Below, piece by piece: positions 8,895 to 18,211 of a stretch of 64,000 bases of DNA. The number at the start of each line of letters is the position of its first letter. The stretch's first letter is position 1. The position numbers were made by a program, and so were the translations under genes. The stretch is taken from positions 124,001 through 188,000 of the forward strand of contig CBDAQR010000003.1 in the NCBI GenBank assembly GCA_965199055.1. The letters run 5' to 3'. The notes under the pieces were generated by a model, which was given only the letters and a program-made list of their open reading frames with translations, did no database searches and was not told where the DNA came from. Source of the DNA: CBDAQR01 sp965199055. Lineage in GTDB: Bacteria > Pseudomonadota > Gammaproteobacteria > Pseudomonadales > Halieaceae.

Positions 8895-10140
8895 AGCGCA
8901 GCACCTCGGCCGGGGCCACACGGGTCGCACTCCAGGCCGGATATAGGGTGGCCAACAAACTCAAACACAGCGCCAGACCGGTCACCGTACCGACATCGGA
9001 CCACTCTAATCGCGATGGCAGGTCGCTGATGAAATACACGTCGGGATTGAACAATTTGATACCCACCAGGTTTTCAATGAAAAGCGTTACCTCACTAATA
9101 TTGAGTGCCAAACCGACACCCAACACGGCACCGGCGGAAACACCCAGCGTCGCAAGGAACAGGCCCTGCGCTACAAAGATCACAAGAATTGTGCCGGCAC
9201 CCGCGCCCATCGTCCTCAGGACAGCAATATCTGATCGTTTATCGGTGACGGCCATCACCAGCGTAGAAACAATGTTAAACGCAGCGACGGCCACGACTGA
9301 CATCAACAACACTGTCATCATGACTTTTTCCATACGCACCGCGCTAAACAAGTTGCCCTGCGAGTCACCCCAATCCTCTACCCGATAATCAGGCCCCAAC
9401 TGCGCCTGCAACTCACCGGCAACCGTTGGCGCCTGTAGTAAATCAGTGGTTCGCAGCCTCAATCCCTGGACGGATTGCGCTGCGCCGAGAAGTTTTTGCC
9501 CGCTGCGCAATGAGATATATATCTGACTGCCATCAAGCTGCGCGCCAATTTCAAAAATACCGGTAACGGTGAACGATTTACGGCGCGGAAAGCTTCCCAA
9601 GGGGGTCAAGGTCATTCTCGGCACGGTGATTTCGAGCTGATCGCCGAGTTCAACGCCCAGCGCGCGCGCCGCGAGACTCCCGATCACCATGTTGTAGCCC
9701 GGCTCCGCCAGGCTTTCGAAGCTACCGGAAAACACAGAGCCACCGACTTGTGAGACGGACAGCTCTGCATCGGGATCAATGGCCGCCAGCAGGGCACCAC
9801 GTACTACTTGAGCGCTGGACACGAGAACCTTGCTTTCCAGGTAAGGCGCTACACCCACTACCCTGGAGTGTTCCCCCACCTGCCCCGCCAGGTTTTGCCA
9901 GTTGCTGATATCGGCGTCGGCCGCTTGCACAGTGATATGCGGCACCAGGCTGAGAATACGATCGCGCAGTTCCCCCGCGAAACCGTTCATCACAGACAAA
10001 ACGGTGATGAGACTGGCAACGCCCAGCGCCATTCCCAGCAGGGAGACCATAGAGACAACACCAATAAAACGATTGCGCTGGCGGCTAAAGCTGTAGCGCA
10101 TACCAATGAACAGCGGCAGCCTGCCCGAGGGTGAGAACAA
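8887..10140 (-). CDS. lolC: Lipoprotein-releasing ABC transporter permease (LolC/LolE family)
   Basis: First permease gene of the lol operon. Residues begin FSPSGRLPLFIGMRYSFSR, as in LolC proteins, followed by a membrane helix ending in ITVLSVMNGFAGELRDRIL, a periplasmic domain, and the C-terminal helices (VLLMSVVAVAAFNIVSTLVM). I prefer the TTG at 10140, which has an AAGGAG ribosome site 5-6 bases upstream; a TTG at 10161 is also in frame. The protein is about 417 aa. The other permease gene (lolE) follows lolD, so the operon is permease-ATPase-permease. Confidence 0.9.
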   Translation of the reverse strand: MFSPSGRLPLFIGMRYSFSRQRNRFIGVVSMVSLLGMALGVASLITVLSVMNGFAGELRDRILSLVPHITVQAADADISNWQNLAGQVGEHSRVVGVAPYLESKVLVSSAQVVRGALLAAIDPDAELSVSQVGGSVFSGSFESLAEPGYNMVIGSLAARALGVELGDQLEITVPRMTLTPLGSFPRRKSFTVTGIFEIGAQLDGSQIYISLRSGQKLLGAAQSVQGLRLRTTDLLQAPTVAGELQAQLGPDYRVEDWGDSQGNLFSAVRMEKVMMTVLLMSVVAVAAFNIVSTLVMAVTDKRSDIAVLRTMGAGAGTILVIFVAQGLFLATLGVSAGAVLGVGLALNISEVTLFIENLVGIKLFNPDVYFISDLPSRLEWSDVGTVTGLALCLSLLATLYPAWSATRVAPAEVLRYE

Positions 10141-10366
10141 GCTCGCTCCTTTGACACTCAAATGGGGAAAGGCACAAGTCTAAACCAAGCCATTTGCGGG
10201 TTCCACGCCAGGCAAAAATTGAAAACTAGCCTATACTAAGTTTTCGACCCCAGTTGCCCGCATGAGGCGACAGGGCCGTTCGGGGAGCTGCAACGGCTGT
10301 ATCGGGAATTGTTTCCATACGGGCATTCATTTGTCCATTGCTCAAACAGAATGAGGAAGGGAAACA

Positions 10367-11113
10367 ATGAAGAAAAACATCGCAATACTGGCGAGCTGCT
10401 GTCTTGCCAGCGTGGGTCTGCTCGCGCAGGCCGATAACCACAGCCAGTCCACCAACCCGGTTGAACTATTCACCTGCTCCTATAAAGGCAACAACGATCG
10501 CAATGATCTGGACCGTGTGATTGCAAAGTACAACAAGTGGGCTGACAAGCATGACCAAACCTATACCGCCTGGGTACTCACACCCAATTTCGTCAACGCC
10601 AATGTCACTATGGACCTGGGATGGATCGGTGCCTGGGAAGACGGTAACGCGATGGGCGCAGGCTTGGACACCTGGCATGAGAACGGCCTGCAGTCCGAGT
10701 TCGACAAAGTAATTAGCTGCGATACCCATATCGCGGCGGCGTCTCTTAATATCAAAGCACCCTCTGCGCCTTCGGGAGACGGCGTTGTCTCATTCTCCAG
10801 TTGCTCGGTCGGGGAAGACGCCACGCCGGAGAGCCTCGTGGGCGCCCACACAGCCATGTCGGAGTATATGGGAGACAAAGGATCCAGCGCCGGGGTCTGG
10901 CTATTCTTCCCCAACTGGGGCTCAGGCAAGATGGACTTCGACTACTATCGGGTCATTTCCCACGAGAATTACACCGAGGCCGGAAAGTCGAACGAGATCT
11001 ACAATAACGGTGGTGGCTGGATGAAGGCCATGGAACTGTTTGATGGCATCACAGAATGTGATGGTGGGCGGGTTTACAGCGCCGATCTGGTGCGCTCCGC
11101 CGCAGCTAACTAG
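10367..11113 (+). CDS. Secreted protein with two tandem homologous domains, function unknown
   Basis: 248 aa with a Sec signal peptide (MKKNIAILASCCLASVGLLAQA). The mature part consists of two related ~100-residue halves, each starting with a cysteine (VELFTCSY and VVSFSSCSV). Each continues with a central W-x-L-x-P-N/F-P-N-W type strand (TAWVLTPNF versus GVWLFFPNW), MDLGW/MDFDY, and a C-terminal E/D-x-CD segment (VISCDTH versus GITECDGG). This looks like an ancient internal duplication of a small ferredoxin-like or dimeric barrel domain; that fold guess is inference. The ribosome site GAGGAAGGG lies just upstream. It converges on nqrM and shares a CTAG double stop with it. Confidence 0.82.
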   Translation: MKKNIAILASCCLASVGLLAQADNHSQSTNPVELFTCSYKGNNDRNDLDRVIAKYNKWADKHDQTYTAWVLTPNFVNANVTMDLGWIGAWEDGNAMGAGLDTWHENGLQSEFDKVISCDTHIAAASLNIKAPSAPSGDGVVSFSSCSVGEDATPESLVGAHTAMSEYMGDKGSSAGVWLFFPNWGSGKMDFDYYRVISHENYTEAGKSNEIYNNGGGWMKAMELFDGITECDGGRVYSADLVRSAAAN

Positions 11114-11343
11114 GCTTTTTTGTCAGCGTCATAGAACAGGTCGGCGGCAACGCCGGCCTGGTTTCTGGTTTCTTCTTCACACACCTTGGGGTCGCCGCCG
11201 CAAATATCACAGGCGGTATCCATACCCAGCGCACTCATGCCGCCGCAAGAACCCTTGATGGGCTTATTCGCGAGGACTGCGCCCAGCGCCATCCCGGCTA
11301 CCACGAGCATAAAAACCAGCATTGCAAAAAAGTAAGTCAGCAT
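11110..11343 (-). CDS. nqrM: (Na+)-NQR maturation protein NqrM
   Basis: Small membrane protein needed for assembling the NQR complex, probably delivering iron to the NqrD/NqrE cysteine site. One N-terminal helix (residues 3-25) is followed by KPIKGSCGGMSALGM and CDICGGDPKVCEEE, giving the family's four conserved cysteines. Start ATG at 11343 gives 77 aa and leaves a 10-base gap after apbE; the frame is open further upstream, but that would overlap apbE. It is the last gene of the nqrABCDEF-apbE-nqrM operon. Confidence 0.93.
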   Translation of the reverse strand: MLTYFFAMLVFMLVVAGMALGAVLANKPIKGSCGGMSALGMDTACDICGGDPKVCEEETRNQAGVAADLFYDADKKA

Positions 11344-11353
11344 GGCAGTTATT

Positions 11354-12385
11354 CTACCGTATCCACTGCTCGATTGCCGGGGTTTTTGCAATCACCAGCT
11401 CACCATCCTGGCGGCTGACAAGATACACGGCGAGTCCCTGCGCCTCGGCAACGCGCAGCGCAGCATCGGCACCCAGTATGGTGAGCGCTGTAGCCCAACC
11501 ATCCGCCAACGCGCTGGAGCGGTGCAACACCGTCACTGAAACCAGTTCATGCCTGACCGGCCAGCCAGTACGCGGATCAATGCTATGAGAGTATCGAAAA
11601 CCATCCACTTCAAAGAAATTGCGGTAATCCCCTGACGTGGCCACGGCGATATCCGATATCTCAAGCGCAGCCATGGGCGCACGAGCGCCAGGGTCAGGGC
11701 GCTCAATGGCAACTCGCCAGGGCGTACCTCGCGGACTGTGCCCTGCGACACGTATTTCGCCACCGATCTCCACCAGGTAGTTCTCCACCCCCTGTGTGTT
11801 CAGCCATTCCGATACAAGATCAACCGCATAGCCTTTGGCGATCGATGAAAAGTCCAGTTCACGCGGGGCGTTTTTACGTAGTGCCAAGGCTGCAGAATCC
11901 ACATCGATAGCCGCTTGACCCACGAGCGCCCGCGCCGCATCGATCGCGGCCGCCTCAGGCACACTGTCACCGCCATCCGGTCCAAAACCCCAGATATTCA
12001 CTACCGGAGTGACAGTGGCATCATAGGCACCGTCACTGGCGAGGCTCAGCGTTCTGGCCATCTGGAAAACGGCTAGAAAATCACTATCGACAGACACCCA
12101 CTCCCCTGTGGGTGCTCTGTTGAACTCACTAATCAGCGCATCATCGCGGTAAGTAGACATCGAGGCGTTCACGGCCTCAAGGATTTGCTCAACTCCCGCC
12201 TGAGCTTCTTCCGCTGGTAAATCACCGCCCAGCCAGGTCACGTGGTAGGAGGTACCCATGGTCGGACCGGAAATCTGCTGCGGTTCAGGCGCTCCCGCGC
12301 AAGCACAGAGCAGTAAAAACAACAAAGCCGGCAATAAGTGCCGGCTTTGCAGGAGGCTTCTATGGCGGTCAGCCACCGAAGTCAT
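11354..12385 (-). CDS. apbE: FAD:protein FMN transferase ApbE, lipoprotein
   Basis: Periplasmic flavin transferase that covalently attaches FMN to threonine of NqrB and NqrC. About 343 aa. The signal peptide ends in a cysteine-rich lipobox-like LLFLLLCACAG, so it is probably lipid-anchored. The family blocks GPTMGTSYHVTW, DFSSIAKGYAVDLVSEWL, VEIGGEIRVAG, and the C-terminal SHSIDPRTGWPV and DGWATAL with the metal-binding Asp region are all present. Start ATG 12385 overlaps the nqrF stop by 17 bases. Its place directly after nqrF matches its role in maturing NQR. Confidence 0.94.
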   Translation of the reverse strand: MTSVADRHRSLLQSRHLLPALLFLLLCACAGAPEPQQISGPTMGTSYHVTWLGGDLPAEEAQAGVEQILEAVNASMSTYRDDALISEFNRAPTGEWVSVDSDFLAVFQMARTLSLASDGAYDATVTPVVNIWGFGPDGGDSVPEAAAIDAARALVGQAAIDVDSAALALRKNAPRELDFSSIAKGYAVDLVSEWLNTQGVENYLVEIGGEIRVAGHSPRGTPWRVAIERPDPGARAPMAALEISDIAVATSGDYRNFFEVDGFRYSHSIDPRTGWPVRHELVSVTVLHRSSALADGWATALTILGADAALRVAEAQGLAVYLVSRQDGELVIAKTPAIEQWIR

Positions 12386-13589
12386 CCAACATAATGTTTT
12401 CAGGCTCCACGCCCAGATCAGTGAGCATCGCAATAACAGCGGCGTTCATCATCGGCGGTCCACACATGTAGAACTCGCAGTCCTCCGGTGCCGGGTGGTC
12501 CTTCAGATACTGTTCAAATAGTACATTGTGAATGAACCCAGTCAGGCCATCCCAATTATCTTCGGGTTGCGGATCAGACAGCGCTACATGCCAGTCGAAG
12601 TTTTCATTCTCCGCCGCCAGCTGGTCGTATTCCTCGGTGTAAAACATCTCCCGCAGCGAGCGGGCGCCGTACCAGAACGAGATCTTCCGATCAGAACTGA
12701 GCCGCTTAAGCTGGTCAAAAATGTGTGAGCGCATGGGCGCCATACCAGCACCACCGCCGATAAATACCATCTCCGCAGGCGTTTCCTTGGCGAAAAACTC
12801 ACCAAAAGGACCGTACACCTTAACCTTGTCGCCGGGTTTCAGGTTAAACACCCAGGAGGACATTATGCCCGGGGGAATACCCTCGCTGCCAGGAGGCGGC
12901 GTAGCTACGCGGATGTTGAACTTAACAATGCCTTTCTCTTCCGGGTAGTTGGCCATGGAGTAAGCACGAATCGTGGTCTCCTTGGACTCGGATTCCAGGT
13001 CGAAGAACTTGAAGCGTTCCCAGTCGCCGCGGTACTCCTCCTCGATATCGAAATCCTTGAACTGCACGTGGTGCGGCGGGCACTCCAGCTGCACATAACC
13101 CCCGGCGCGAAAGTCGACGTTCTCACCTTCCGGCAGTCGCAGGGTCAGCTCCTTAATAAAGGTCGCCACATTGGGGTTGGACTCAACGGTACATTCCCAC
13201 TGCTTAACACCGAAGACCTCTTCCGGCACCTCGATCTTCATGTCCTGCTTGACCGGAGTCTGGCAGGACAAACGCCAGCCTTCGTTGGCTTCGCGCTTGG
13301 TGAAGTGCGACTCCTCGGTTGGCAGCATGCTGCCACCGCCGTCATTGACAACGCATTTGCACTGGGCACAGGTACCACCGCCGCCACAGGCGGAGGCCAG
13401 AAACACATCATTGGCCGCCAGGGTCTGCAGCAACTTGTCGCCTGCAGGCACTGAAATTGTACGTTCACCATTGATTTCGATATTGACGTCACCTGCCGCC
13501 ACCAAACGGGAGCGGGCCACCAGGATCACCGCTACCAGCGCAAGGACTACCGCGGTAAACATCACAACGCCGAGTAAAATCGTATTCAT
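12369..13589 (-). CDS. nqrF: Na(+)-translocating NADH-quinone reductase subunit F
   Basis: NADH-oxidising entry subunit of NQR. An N-terminal membrane helix (residues 3-25) is followed by a 2Fe-2S ferredoxin domain with CGGGGTCAQCKC near residue 70 and the fourth Cys near 111. A ferredoxin-reductase FAD domain (RAYSMANYPEE near 210) and an NADH domain (GGGAGMAPMRSHIFDQL near 274, CGPPMMN near 376) complete it. 406 aa is the usual length. The C-terminal GG follows the conserved LDDFG. Confidence 0.97.
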   Translation of the reverse strand: MNTILLGVVMFTAVVLALVAVILVARSRLVAAGDVNIEINGERTISVPAGDKLLQTLAANDVFLASACGGGGTCAQCKCVVNDGGGSMLPTEESHFTKREANEGWRLSCQTPVKQDMKIEVPEEVFGVKQWECTVESNPNVATFIKELTLRLPEGENVDFRAGGYVQLECPPHHVQFKDFDIEEEYRGDWERFKFFDLESESKETTIRAYSMANYPEEKGIVKFNIRVATPPPGSEGIPPGIMSSWVFNLKPGDKVKVYGPFGEFFAKETPAEMVFIGGGAGMAPMRSHIFDQLKRLSSDRKISFWYGARSLREMFYTEEYDQLAAENENFDWHVALSDPQPEDNWDGLTGFIHNVLFEQYLKDHPAPEDCEFYMCGPPMMNAAVIAMLTDLGVEPENIMLDDFGG

Positions 13590-13604
13590 AATTCGCTATT
13601 CCGC

Positions 13605-14213
13605 TTACAGGTCGATGCCGCCGAAGGACATAAAGCCCAGCGACATCAAGCCGACGATAATGAAAGTAATACCCAGGCCCTGCAGGCCATCAGGAATATC
13701 AGAATACTTGAGCTTCTCACGTATTCCGGCGAGTGCTGTAATGGCCAGCGCCCAGCCGACCCCAGAACCCGCGCCGTACACAACACTTTCAGCAAAGTTC
13801 AGATTGCGCTCAACCATGAACAGGGATGCACCCAGGATAGCGCAGTTAACCGTGATGAGCGGCAAGAATACGCCCAGCGCGTTGTAGAGCGCGGGGACAT
13901 ACTTATCGAGAAACATCTCCAGGATCTGCACGATCGCTGCAATAACGCCGATATAGCTCAGCAGACCGAGGAAACTCAGGTCGTAATCGCCCAGGCCAGC
14001 CCAGGCCAGGGCACCGTCGGCCAGCAAGTAGTTGTAGATCAGGTTGTTCACCGGCACGGTGATGGTCAGCACCACCACGACCGCGATTCCCAGTCCCAGG
14101 GCGGCCTGAATCTTTTTGGATACGGCCAGGAAGGTACACATGCCGAGGAAGAACGCCAGCGCCATGTTCTCGATGAAGACGGCGCGTACGAACATGCTCA
14201 GATAATATTCCAT
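13605..14213 (-). CDS. nqrE: Na(+)-translocating NADH-quinone reductase subunit E
   Basis: Integral membrane subunit (202 aa, about six helices) homologous to NqrD and RnfA. The conserved cysteines that help bind the membrane iron centre lie in ALAFFLGMCTFLAVS near residue 26 and in PLITVNCAILGASLFMV near 120. Adjacent to nqrD with no gap and 15 bases from nqrF, so part of one transcript. Confidence 0.97.
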   Translation of the reverse strand: MEYYLSMFVRAVFIENMALAFFLGMCTFLAVSKKIQAALGLGIAVVVVLTITVPVNNLIYNYLLADGALAWAGLGDYDLSFLGLLSYIGVIAAIVQILEMFLDKYVPALYNALGVFLPLITVNCAILGASLFMVERNLNFAESVVYGAGSGVGWALAITALAGIREKLKYSDIPDGLQGLGITFIIVGLMSLGFMSFGGIDL

Positions 14214-14876
14214 TTACGCGCCCTCCTTCGCCGTGACATGGGGTGCCATGCGGAAGTCAGGCTCTTCGTTCTGAGCCGGCTTCCACGCCCGCAGTGCCCA
14301 AATAAACAGGCCGATCAGGAAGAAGGAACTGGGCGGCAGCAGCAGCAGACCATTGGGGTTGTACCAGCCGCCATCGGTCAGCAACGGCAGAATCTCAATG
14401 CCAAACAACTTACCCGCGCCGAATAGCTCGCGCACAAAACCAACGGCTAACAGGATCACCGAGTAGCCGAGACCGTTGCCGATACCGTCGATAAAGGAAT
14501 CGACCGGCGGGTTCTTCATAGCGAAGGCTTCGGCACGACCCATCACAATACAGTTGGTGATAATGAGGCCCACGAATACTGACAGCGACTTGCTGATCTC
14601 GAAGGCCACAGCCTTGAGAACCTCATCAACCATGATCACCAGGGAAGCAATAATGACCATCTGCACGATAATTCGAATGCTGTTGGGTATGTGATTCCGG
14701 ATCAACGACACGAACAGGTTCGAAAAGGCACAGACTGTGGTGAGAGCGATACACATCACCACCGTCACGCTCATTGACGCGGTCACCGCCAGCGCCGAGC
14801 AGATGCCAAGAATCTGCAGGGCTACCGGATTGTTCTGGAATATCGGTGTCGTCAGCGTTTCCTTGAAGTTAGACAT
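14214..14876 (-). CDS. nqrD: Na(+)-translocating NADH-quinone reductase subunit D
   Basis: Integral membrane subunit of about 220 aa, paralogous to NqrE, supplying the other cysteines of the membrane iron site (LTTVCAFSNLFVSLIRN and VGLIITNCIVMGRAEAFA). Start ATG 14876 lies one base after the nqrC stop (TGAGATG), so the six extra upstream in-frame residues are not used. Six membrane spans are visible from hydrophobicity. Confidence 0.96.
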   Translation of the reverse strand: MSNFKETLTTPIFQNNPVALQILGICSALAVTASMSVTVVMCIALTTVCAFSNLFVSLIRNHIPNSIRIIVQMVIIASLVIMVDEVLKAVAFEISKSLSVFVGLIITNCIVMGRAEAFAMKNPPVDSFIDGIGNGLGYSVILLAVGFVRELFGAGKLFGIEILPLLTDGGWYNPNGLLLLPPSSFFLIGLFIWALRAWKPAQNEEPDFRMAPHVTAKEGA

Positions 14877-14877
14877 C

Positions 14878-15648
14878 TCAGGCTTCCCCCTCACTCAGGT
14901 TGTCGAGAAACGGTCCAAATCCGTTATCGCTCAACCAAAACCGCACCAGGTTGTTAACGCCGCGACTGGTCAGCGTAGAGCCGCTCAGGCCGTCCACCTG
15001 GTAATCAATGTTCGGGCCACCGCGATCAGCAACGCCCTTGATAATGGTAATGGCCAGATCGCCATCTTCGTCAAACGCGCGCTTACCAGGCCACAGTCTT
15101 TTCCAGCGCGGGTTATCGACTTCGCCGCCCAGTCCGGGCGTCTCTTTATGCTGGAAAAAACCGAGCCCAACAACCGTGTTGAGGTCCTGCTCCAGCGCCA
15201 GGAAGCCATACATTGGGCCCCACAGCCCCGCGCCCCGCACCGGCAGGATCACCACATCGGGTTTCTCGGAGTCACCTACGATATACACCACCGCGGTGTG
15301 CTCACGCCGTCCGAGGCGAGCAATATCTTCGTCTGACTCCAGGGCGTCTGATAGCGCATTGTCCCTTACCGCTTCCAGTTGGTTGATGGATTCGGGATCA
15401 ATGTCGACGAACTCGCCGCTGCGCAAATCAACAGCGCGAGCTGAGATCTGCGCAAATTGCGTTTCAATATCCACGCCCTCCTCGTACATGCCGGCGGCAG
15501 CGAGAATATTGCGCTCACGATCCTCTGCCACGTTCTGCTCTTGCATGGGCTTGAGCATCACCGCAGCGGTCGAAACCACCACGGAGCAGACGACGCAGAG
15601 TGACAGCGCGACGATGAGAGTCTTGCGAATGGTATCGTTATTAGCCAC
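14878..15648 (-). CDS. nqrC: Na(+)-translocating NADH-quinone reductase subunit C
   Basis: Periplasm-facing subunit with one N-terminal helix (about residues 10-33) and an FMN-binding domain. The flavinylation site is the threonine of the SGSTLTS motif near residue 225, modified by ApbE. The start is taken as GTG at 15648 (VANNDTIRKT...), matching other NqrC proteins and preceded by AGGAGA at good spacing. It overlaps the end of nqrB by 8 bases. A longer frame up to 15681 lies wholly within nqrB. Confidence 0.95.
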   Translation of the reverse strand: MANNDTIRKTLIVALSLCVVCSVVVSTAAVMLKPMQEQNVAEDRERNILAAAGMYEEGVDIETQFAQISARAVDLRSGEFVDIDPESINQLEAVRDNALSDALESDEDIARLGRREHTAVVYIVGDSEKPDVVILPVRGAGLWGPMYGFLALEQDLNTVVGLGFFQHKETPGLGGEVDNPRWKRLWPGKRAFDEDGDLAITIIKGVADRGGPNIDYQVDGLSGSTLTSRGVNNLVRFWLSDNGFGPFLDNLSEGEA

Positions 15649-16837
15649 GAGCGAGTCTCCTCTTAATATTCGCTTGCACAACGAAGTGGTCGATCAACGG
15701 CGCAAACAGGTTCGCAAACAGAATGGCCAGCATCATTCCCTCTGGGAAGGCCGGGTTAACCACCCGAATCAACACCACCATTACGCCAATCAGGCCACCG
15801 AACCACCATTTGCCGGCATTGGTCATGGCGGCTGACACCGGATCGGTCGCCATAAAGATCATGCCGAAGGCGAAGCCACCCACAACCAGGTGCCAGTCCC
15901 AGGTCATGGCGAACATGGTGTTGGAGTCGCTGCCGATGACGTTAAATAGCGTGGACATGGCCACCATGCCAAGCATGACACCGGCGACAATTCGCCAGGC
16001 CGCTACTCGCGTGACTAACAGCAGTACACCGCCGAGCAGAATCGCCAAGGTTGAGGTTTCACCGATAGAGCCGTGCATTTGGCCCATAAAGGCCTGACTC
16101 CAGCTCACTGTCTCTCGGACCGCGTCCATGCCCTGCGAAGCGGCAATCGAAAGCGCCGTCGCCCCGGTATAACCGTCAACGGCAGTCCAGACCGCATCTC
16201 CCGACATCTGCGCCGGGTAGGCAAAGAACAGGAAGGCACGGCCGGTGAGCGCCGGATTAAGGAAGTTCTTACCGGTTCCCCCGAACACTTCCTTACCAAT
16301 CACGACACCAAAGCTGATACCCATGGCCACCTGCCACAGGGGCATATCTGGCGGGCAAGTCAGCGCAAACAGGATGGAGGTTACGAAGAAGCCTTCGTTA
16401 ACCTCGTGGCCACGTTTCACCGCAAAGATGATCTCCCAGGTGATTCCCACCAGGAAAGTGGTGATATAAATAGGCAGGAAATAAACAGCACCGAACCAGA
16501 AGCAATCCCACAGGCTGGTCGGGTCGTTGCCCGCCAGCAAGCCAATCAGCGGAGCGTGCCAATCGTTGATCGCACCCGTACCCGTCGCCAAAATAGTATT
16601 CGCCTGAAAGCCCAGGTTGTACATGCCATAAAACATGGCGGGGAACGCCGCGAGCCAGACCGTTATCATGATCCGCTTCAGATCGACCCCGTCGCGCACA
16701 TGCGCGGTGGTACGCGTCACGCTGTCAGGGGAGTACAGAAAGGTATCAAACACCTCGTACAGCGCGTAATACTTCTCGAACTTACCGCCTTCCTGGAAGT
16801 GGTGCTCGATACTATCGAGCATTCTACGCAAACCCAC
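15641..16837 (-). CDS. nqrB: Na(+)-translocating NADH-quinone reductase subunit B
   Basis: Main membrane subunit (398 aa, about ten helices) forming the Na+ path. It carries a covalent FMN on threonine in the GYTGATALS motif near residue 230, and also binds riboflavin and quinone. Conserved stretches: YALYEVFDTFLYSPDSVT near 24, FGGTGKNFLNPALTGRAFLFFAYP near 185-205. Two bases separate it from nqrA. Confidence 0.97.
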   Translation of the reverse strand: MGLRRMLDSIEHHFQEGGKFEKYYALYEVFDTFLYSPDSVTRTTAHVRDGVDLKRIMITVWLAAFPAMFYGMYNLGFQANTILATGTGAINDWHAPLIGLLAGNDPTSLWDCFWFGAVYFLPIYITTFLVGITWEIIFAVKRGHEVNEGFFVTSILFALTCPPDMPLWQVAMGISFGVVIGKEVFGGTGKNFLNPALTGRAFLFFAYPAQMSGDAVWTAVDGYTGATALSIAASQGMDAVRETVSWSQAFMGQMHGSIGETSTLAILLGGVLLLVTRVAAWRIVAGVMLGMVAMSTLFNVIGSDSNTMFAMTWDWHLVVGGFAFGMIFMATDPVSAAMTNAGKWWFGGLIGVMVVLIRVVNPAFPEGMMLAILFANLFAPLIDHFVVQANIKRRLARG

Positions 16838-16839
16838 GA

Positions 16840-18171
16840 TTAACCCTCCTTCTCGATACGAGTAAGGTTGTCACGCAGGATTGGGCCAAACTCGTACTTA
16901 CCCGGGCACACGTAGCTGCACAGTGCCAAATCCTCTTCTTCGAGCTCCAGGCAACCCAGGGCCTGAGCCATCTCGGTATCACCCACAATCAAGGCGCGCA
17001 GCAACTGGGTAGGCAGCACGTCGAGCGGCATCACATCTTCGTAACTACCGACCGGCACCATGGCCCGCTCACTGCCATTGGTATTGGTGGTCATCGGCAG
17101 TAGTTTTTTCGGTAACAATTTGCTCAGGTAGATACCCAGATTGGAATGCTTGTTCACGCCTGGCGAAAACCAGCCCAACAACTCACGATGCGTGCCTTCC
17201 AGCAGCACCGAAACCTGATTGTGATAACGCCCCAGATAGGAGGTGCCGGTGGCCACGCGGCGACCGCCGAGTACCGAACCGGATATGATTCGGTTTGACC
17301 CGTCCTTAAGCTCGCCTGCGCACAGCGCTTCAAGATCTGCACCCACACGGGTGCGCAGAAGCCGCGGCTCGCTCACTTGCGGGCCGCCCAGCGCGACCAC
17401 GCGATCGGTATACAGTTTGCCGTCCTGGAAAAGGCGACCGATGGCAATGACATCCTGATACCCGATGGTCCAGACCGTCTTACCAATACTCACAGGCTCC
17501 AGAAAATGGATGTGGGTTCCCGCCAGACCGGCCGGATGCGGCCCTGCAAACTGGGTACCCTTTATGTTGCCGGCACTGCCGAGTGGCAACTCATTGCCAG
17601 CCCCTGCACACACATGCACAGAACCACTGGTCAGCGAGGCCAGGATATCCTGCCCCAGTGCAAATGCCTCTGGTTGCTCGGCAACGATCAGTGCGGGATC
17701 AGCGGCCAGCGGATTGGTATCCACCGCCGTGACAAATATGGCTGCGGCCTCGCTATCGATAGCAGGCACCTTGCTGAAGGGGCGTGTGCGCAGCGAGGTC
17801 CACTGTCCTGACTGGATCAGCACCTCACGGATCTTGTCGGCGCCGAGGGAAGCATCACCCGTAGTGAAGGTCTCAGCCTCATCGCCCTCAATATCAATGA
17901 CGACGGACTGCAGCACCCGTTTGGCGCCTCGATTAATCGCTGCAACAGTACCTGCGGCCGGCGCCGTGTAGCGAACGCCTTCGGTTTTTTTGTCAGAGAA
18001 AAGCAGTTGTCCCAGCTTGACGCGATCACCGACCTGCACTTCCATCGTGGGTTTCATGCCGACGTAATCAAAGCCGACCAGAGCCACCGAGCGGGCGACG
18101 GGCGCATCAGAAATAGACTGCTGGGGCTGACCGGAAATAGGTATCTCCAACCCCCGCTTGAGTTTGATCAT
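16840..18171 (-). CDS. nqrA: Na(+)-translocating NADH-quinone reductase subunit A
   Basis: Peripheral cytoplasmic subunit (443 aa) near the quinone site. Starts MIKLKRGLEIPISGQPQ, the family N-terminus. A biotinyl-lipoyl-like barrel region (DYVGMKPTMEVQVGDRVKLGQ) and the C-terminal AQALGCLELEEEDLALCSYVCPGKYEFG block with conserved cysteines are typical. First gene of the operon; its leader contains a probable -10 and a hairpin. Confidence 0.97.
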   Translation of the reverse strand: MIKLKRGLEIPISGQPQQSISDAPVARSVALVGFDYVGMKPTMEVQVGDRVKLGQLLFSDKKTEGVRYTAPAAGTVAAINRGAKRVLQSVVIDIEGDEAETFTTGDASLGADKIREVLIQSGQWTSLRTRPFSKVPAIDSEAAAIFVTAVDTNPLAADPALIVAEQPEAFALGQDILASLTSGSVHVCAGAGNELPLGSAGNIKGTQFAGPHPAGLAGTHIHFLEPVSIGKTVWTIGYQDVIAIGRLFQDGKLYTDRVVALGGPQVSEPRLLRTRVGADLEALCAGELKDGSNRIISGSVLGGRRVATGTSYLGRYHNQVSVLLEGTHRELLGWFSPGVNKHSNLGIYLSKLLPKKLLPMTTNTNGSERAMVPVGSYEDVMPLDVLPTQLLRALIVGDTEMAQALGCLELEEEDLALCSYVCPGKYEFGPILRDNLTRIEKEG

Positions 18172-18211
18172 GCGAAATGCCTGTGCGTTACGTTTTCAGT
18201 AAGAATCCGAC

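Noticed and set aside
8895..8930. Longer lolD start with 12 extra residues
   Set aside because: The extra codons overlap lolC and lack a ribosome site, while ATG 8894 has GAGGTG at 7 bases.
15008..15835. 275-aa plus-strand frame across nqrC/nqrB
   Set aside because: Antisense to nqrC/nqrB; Ser/Thr-rich shadow composition, no motif.
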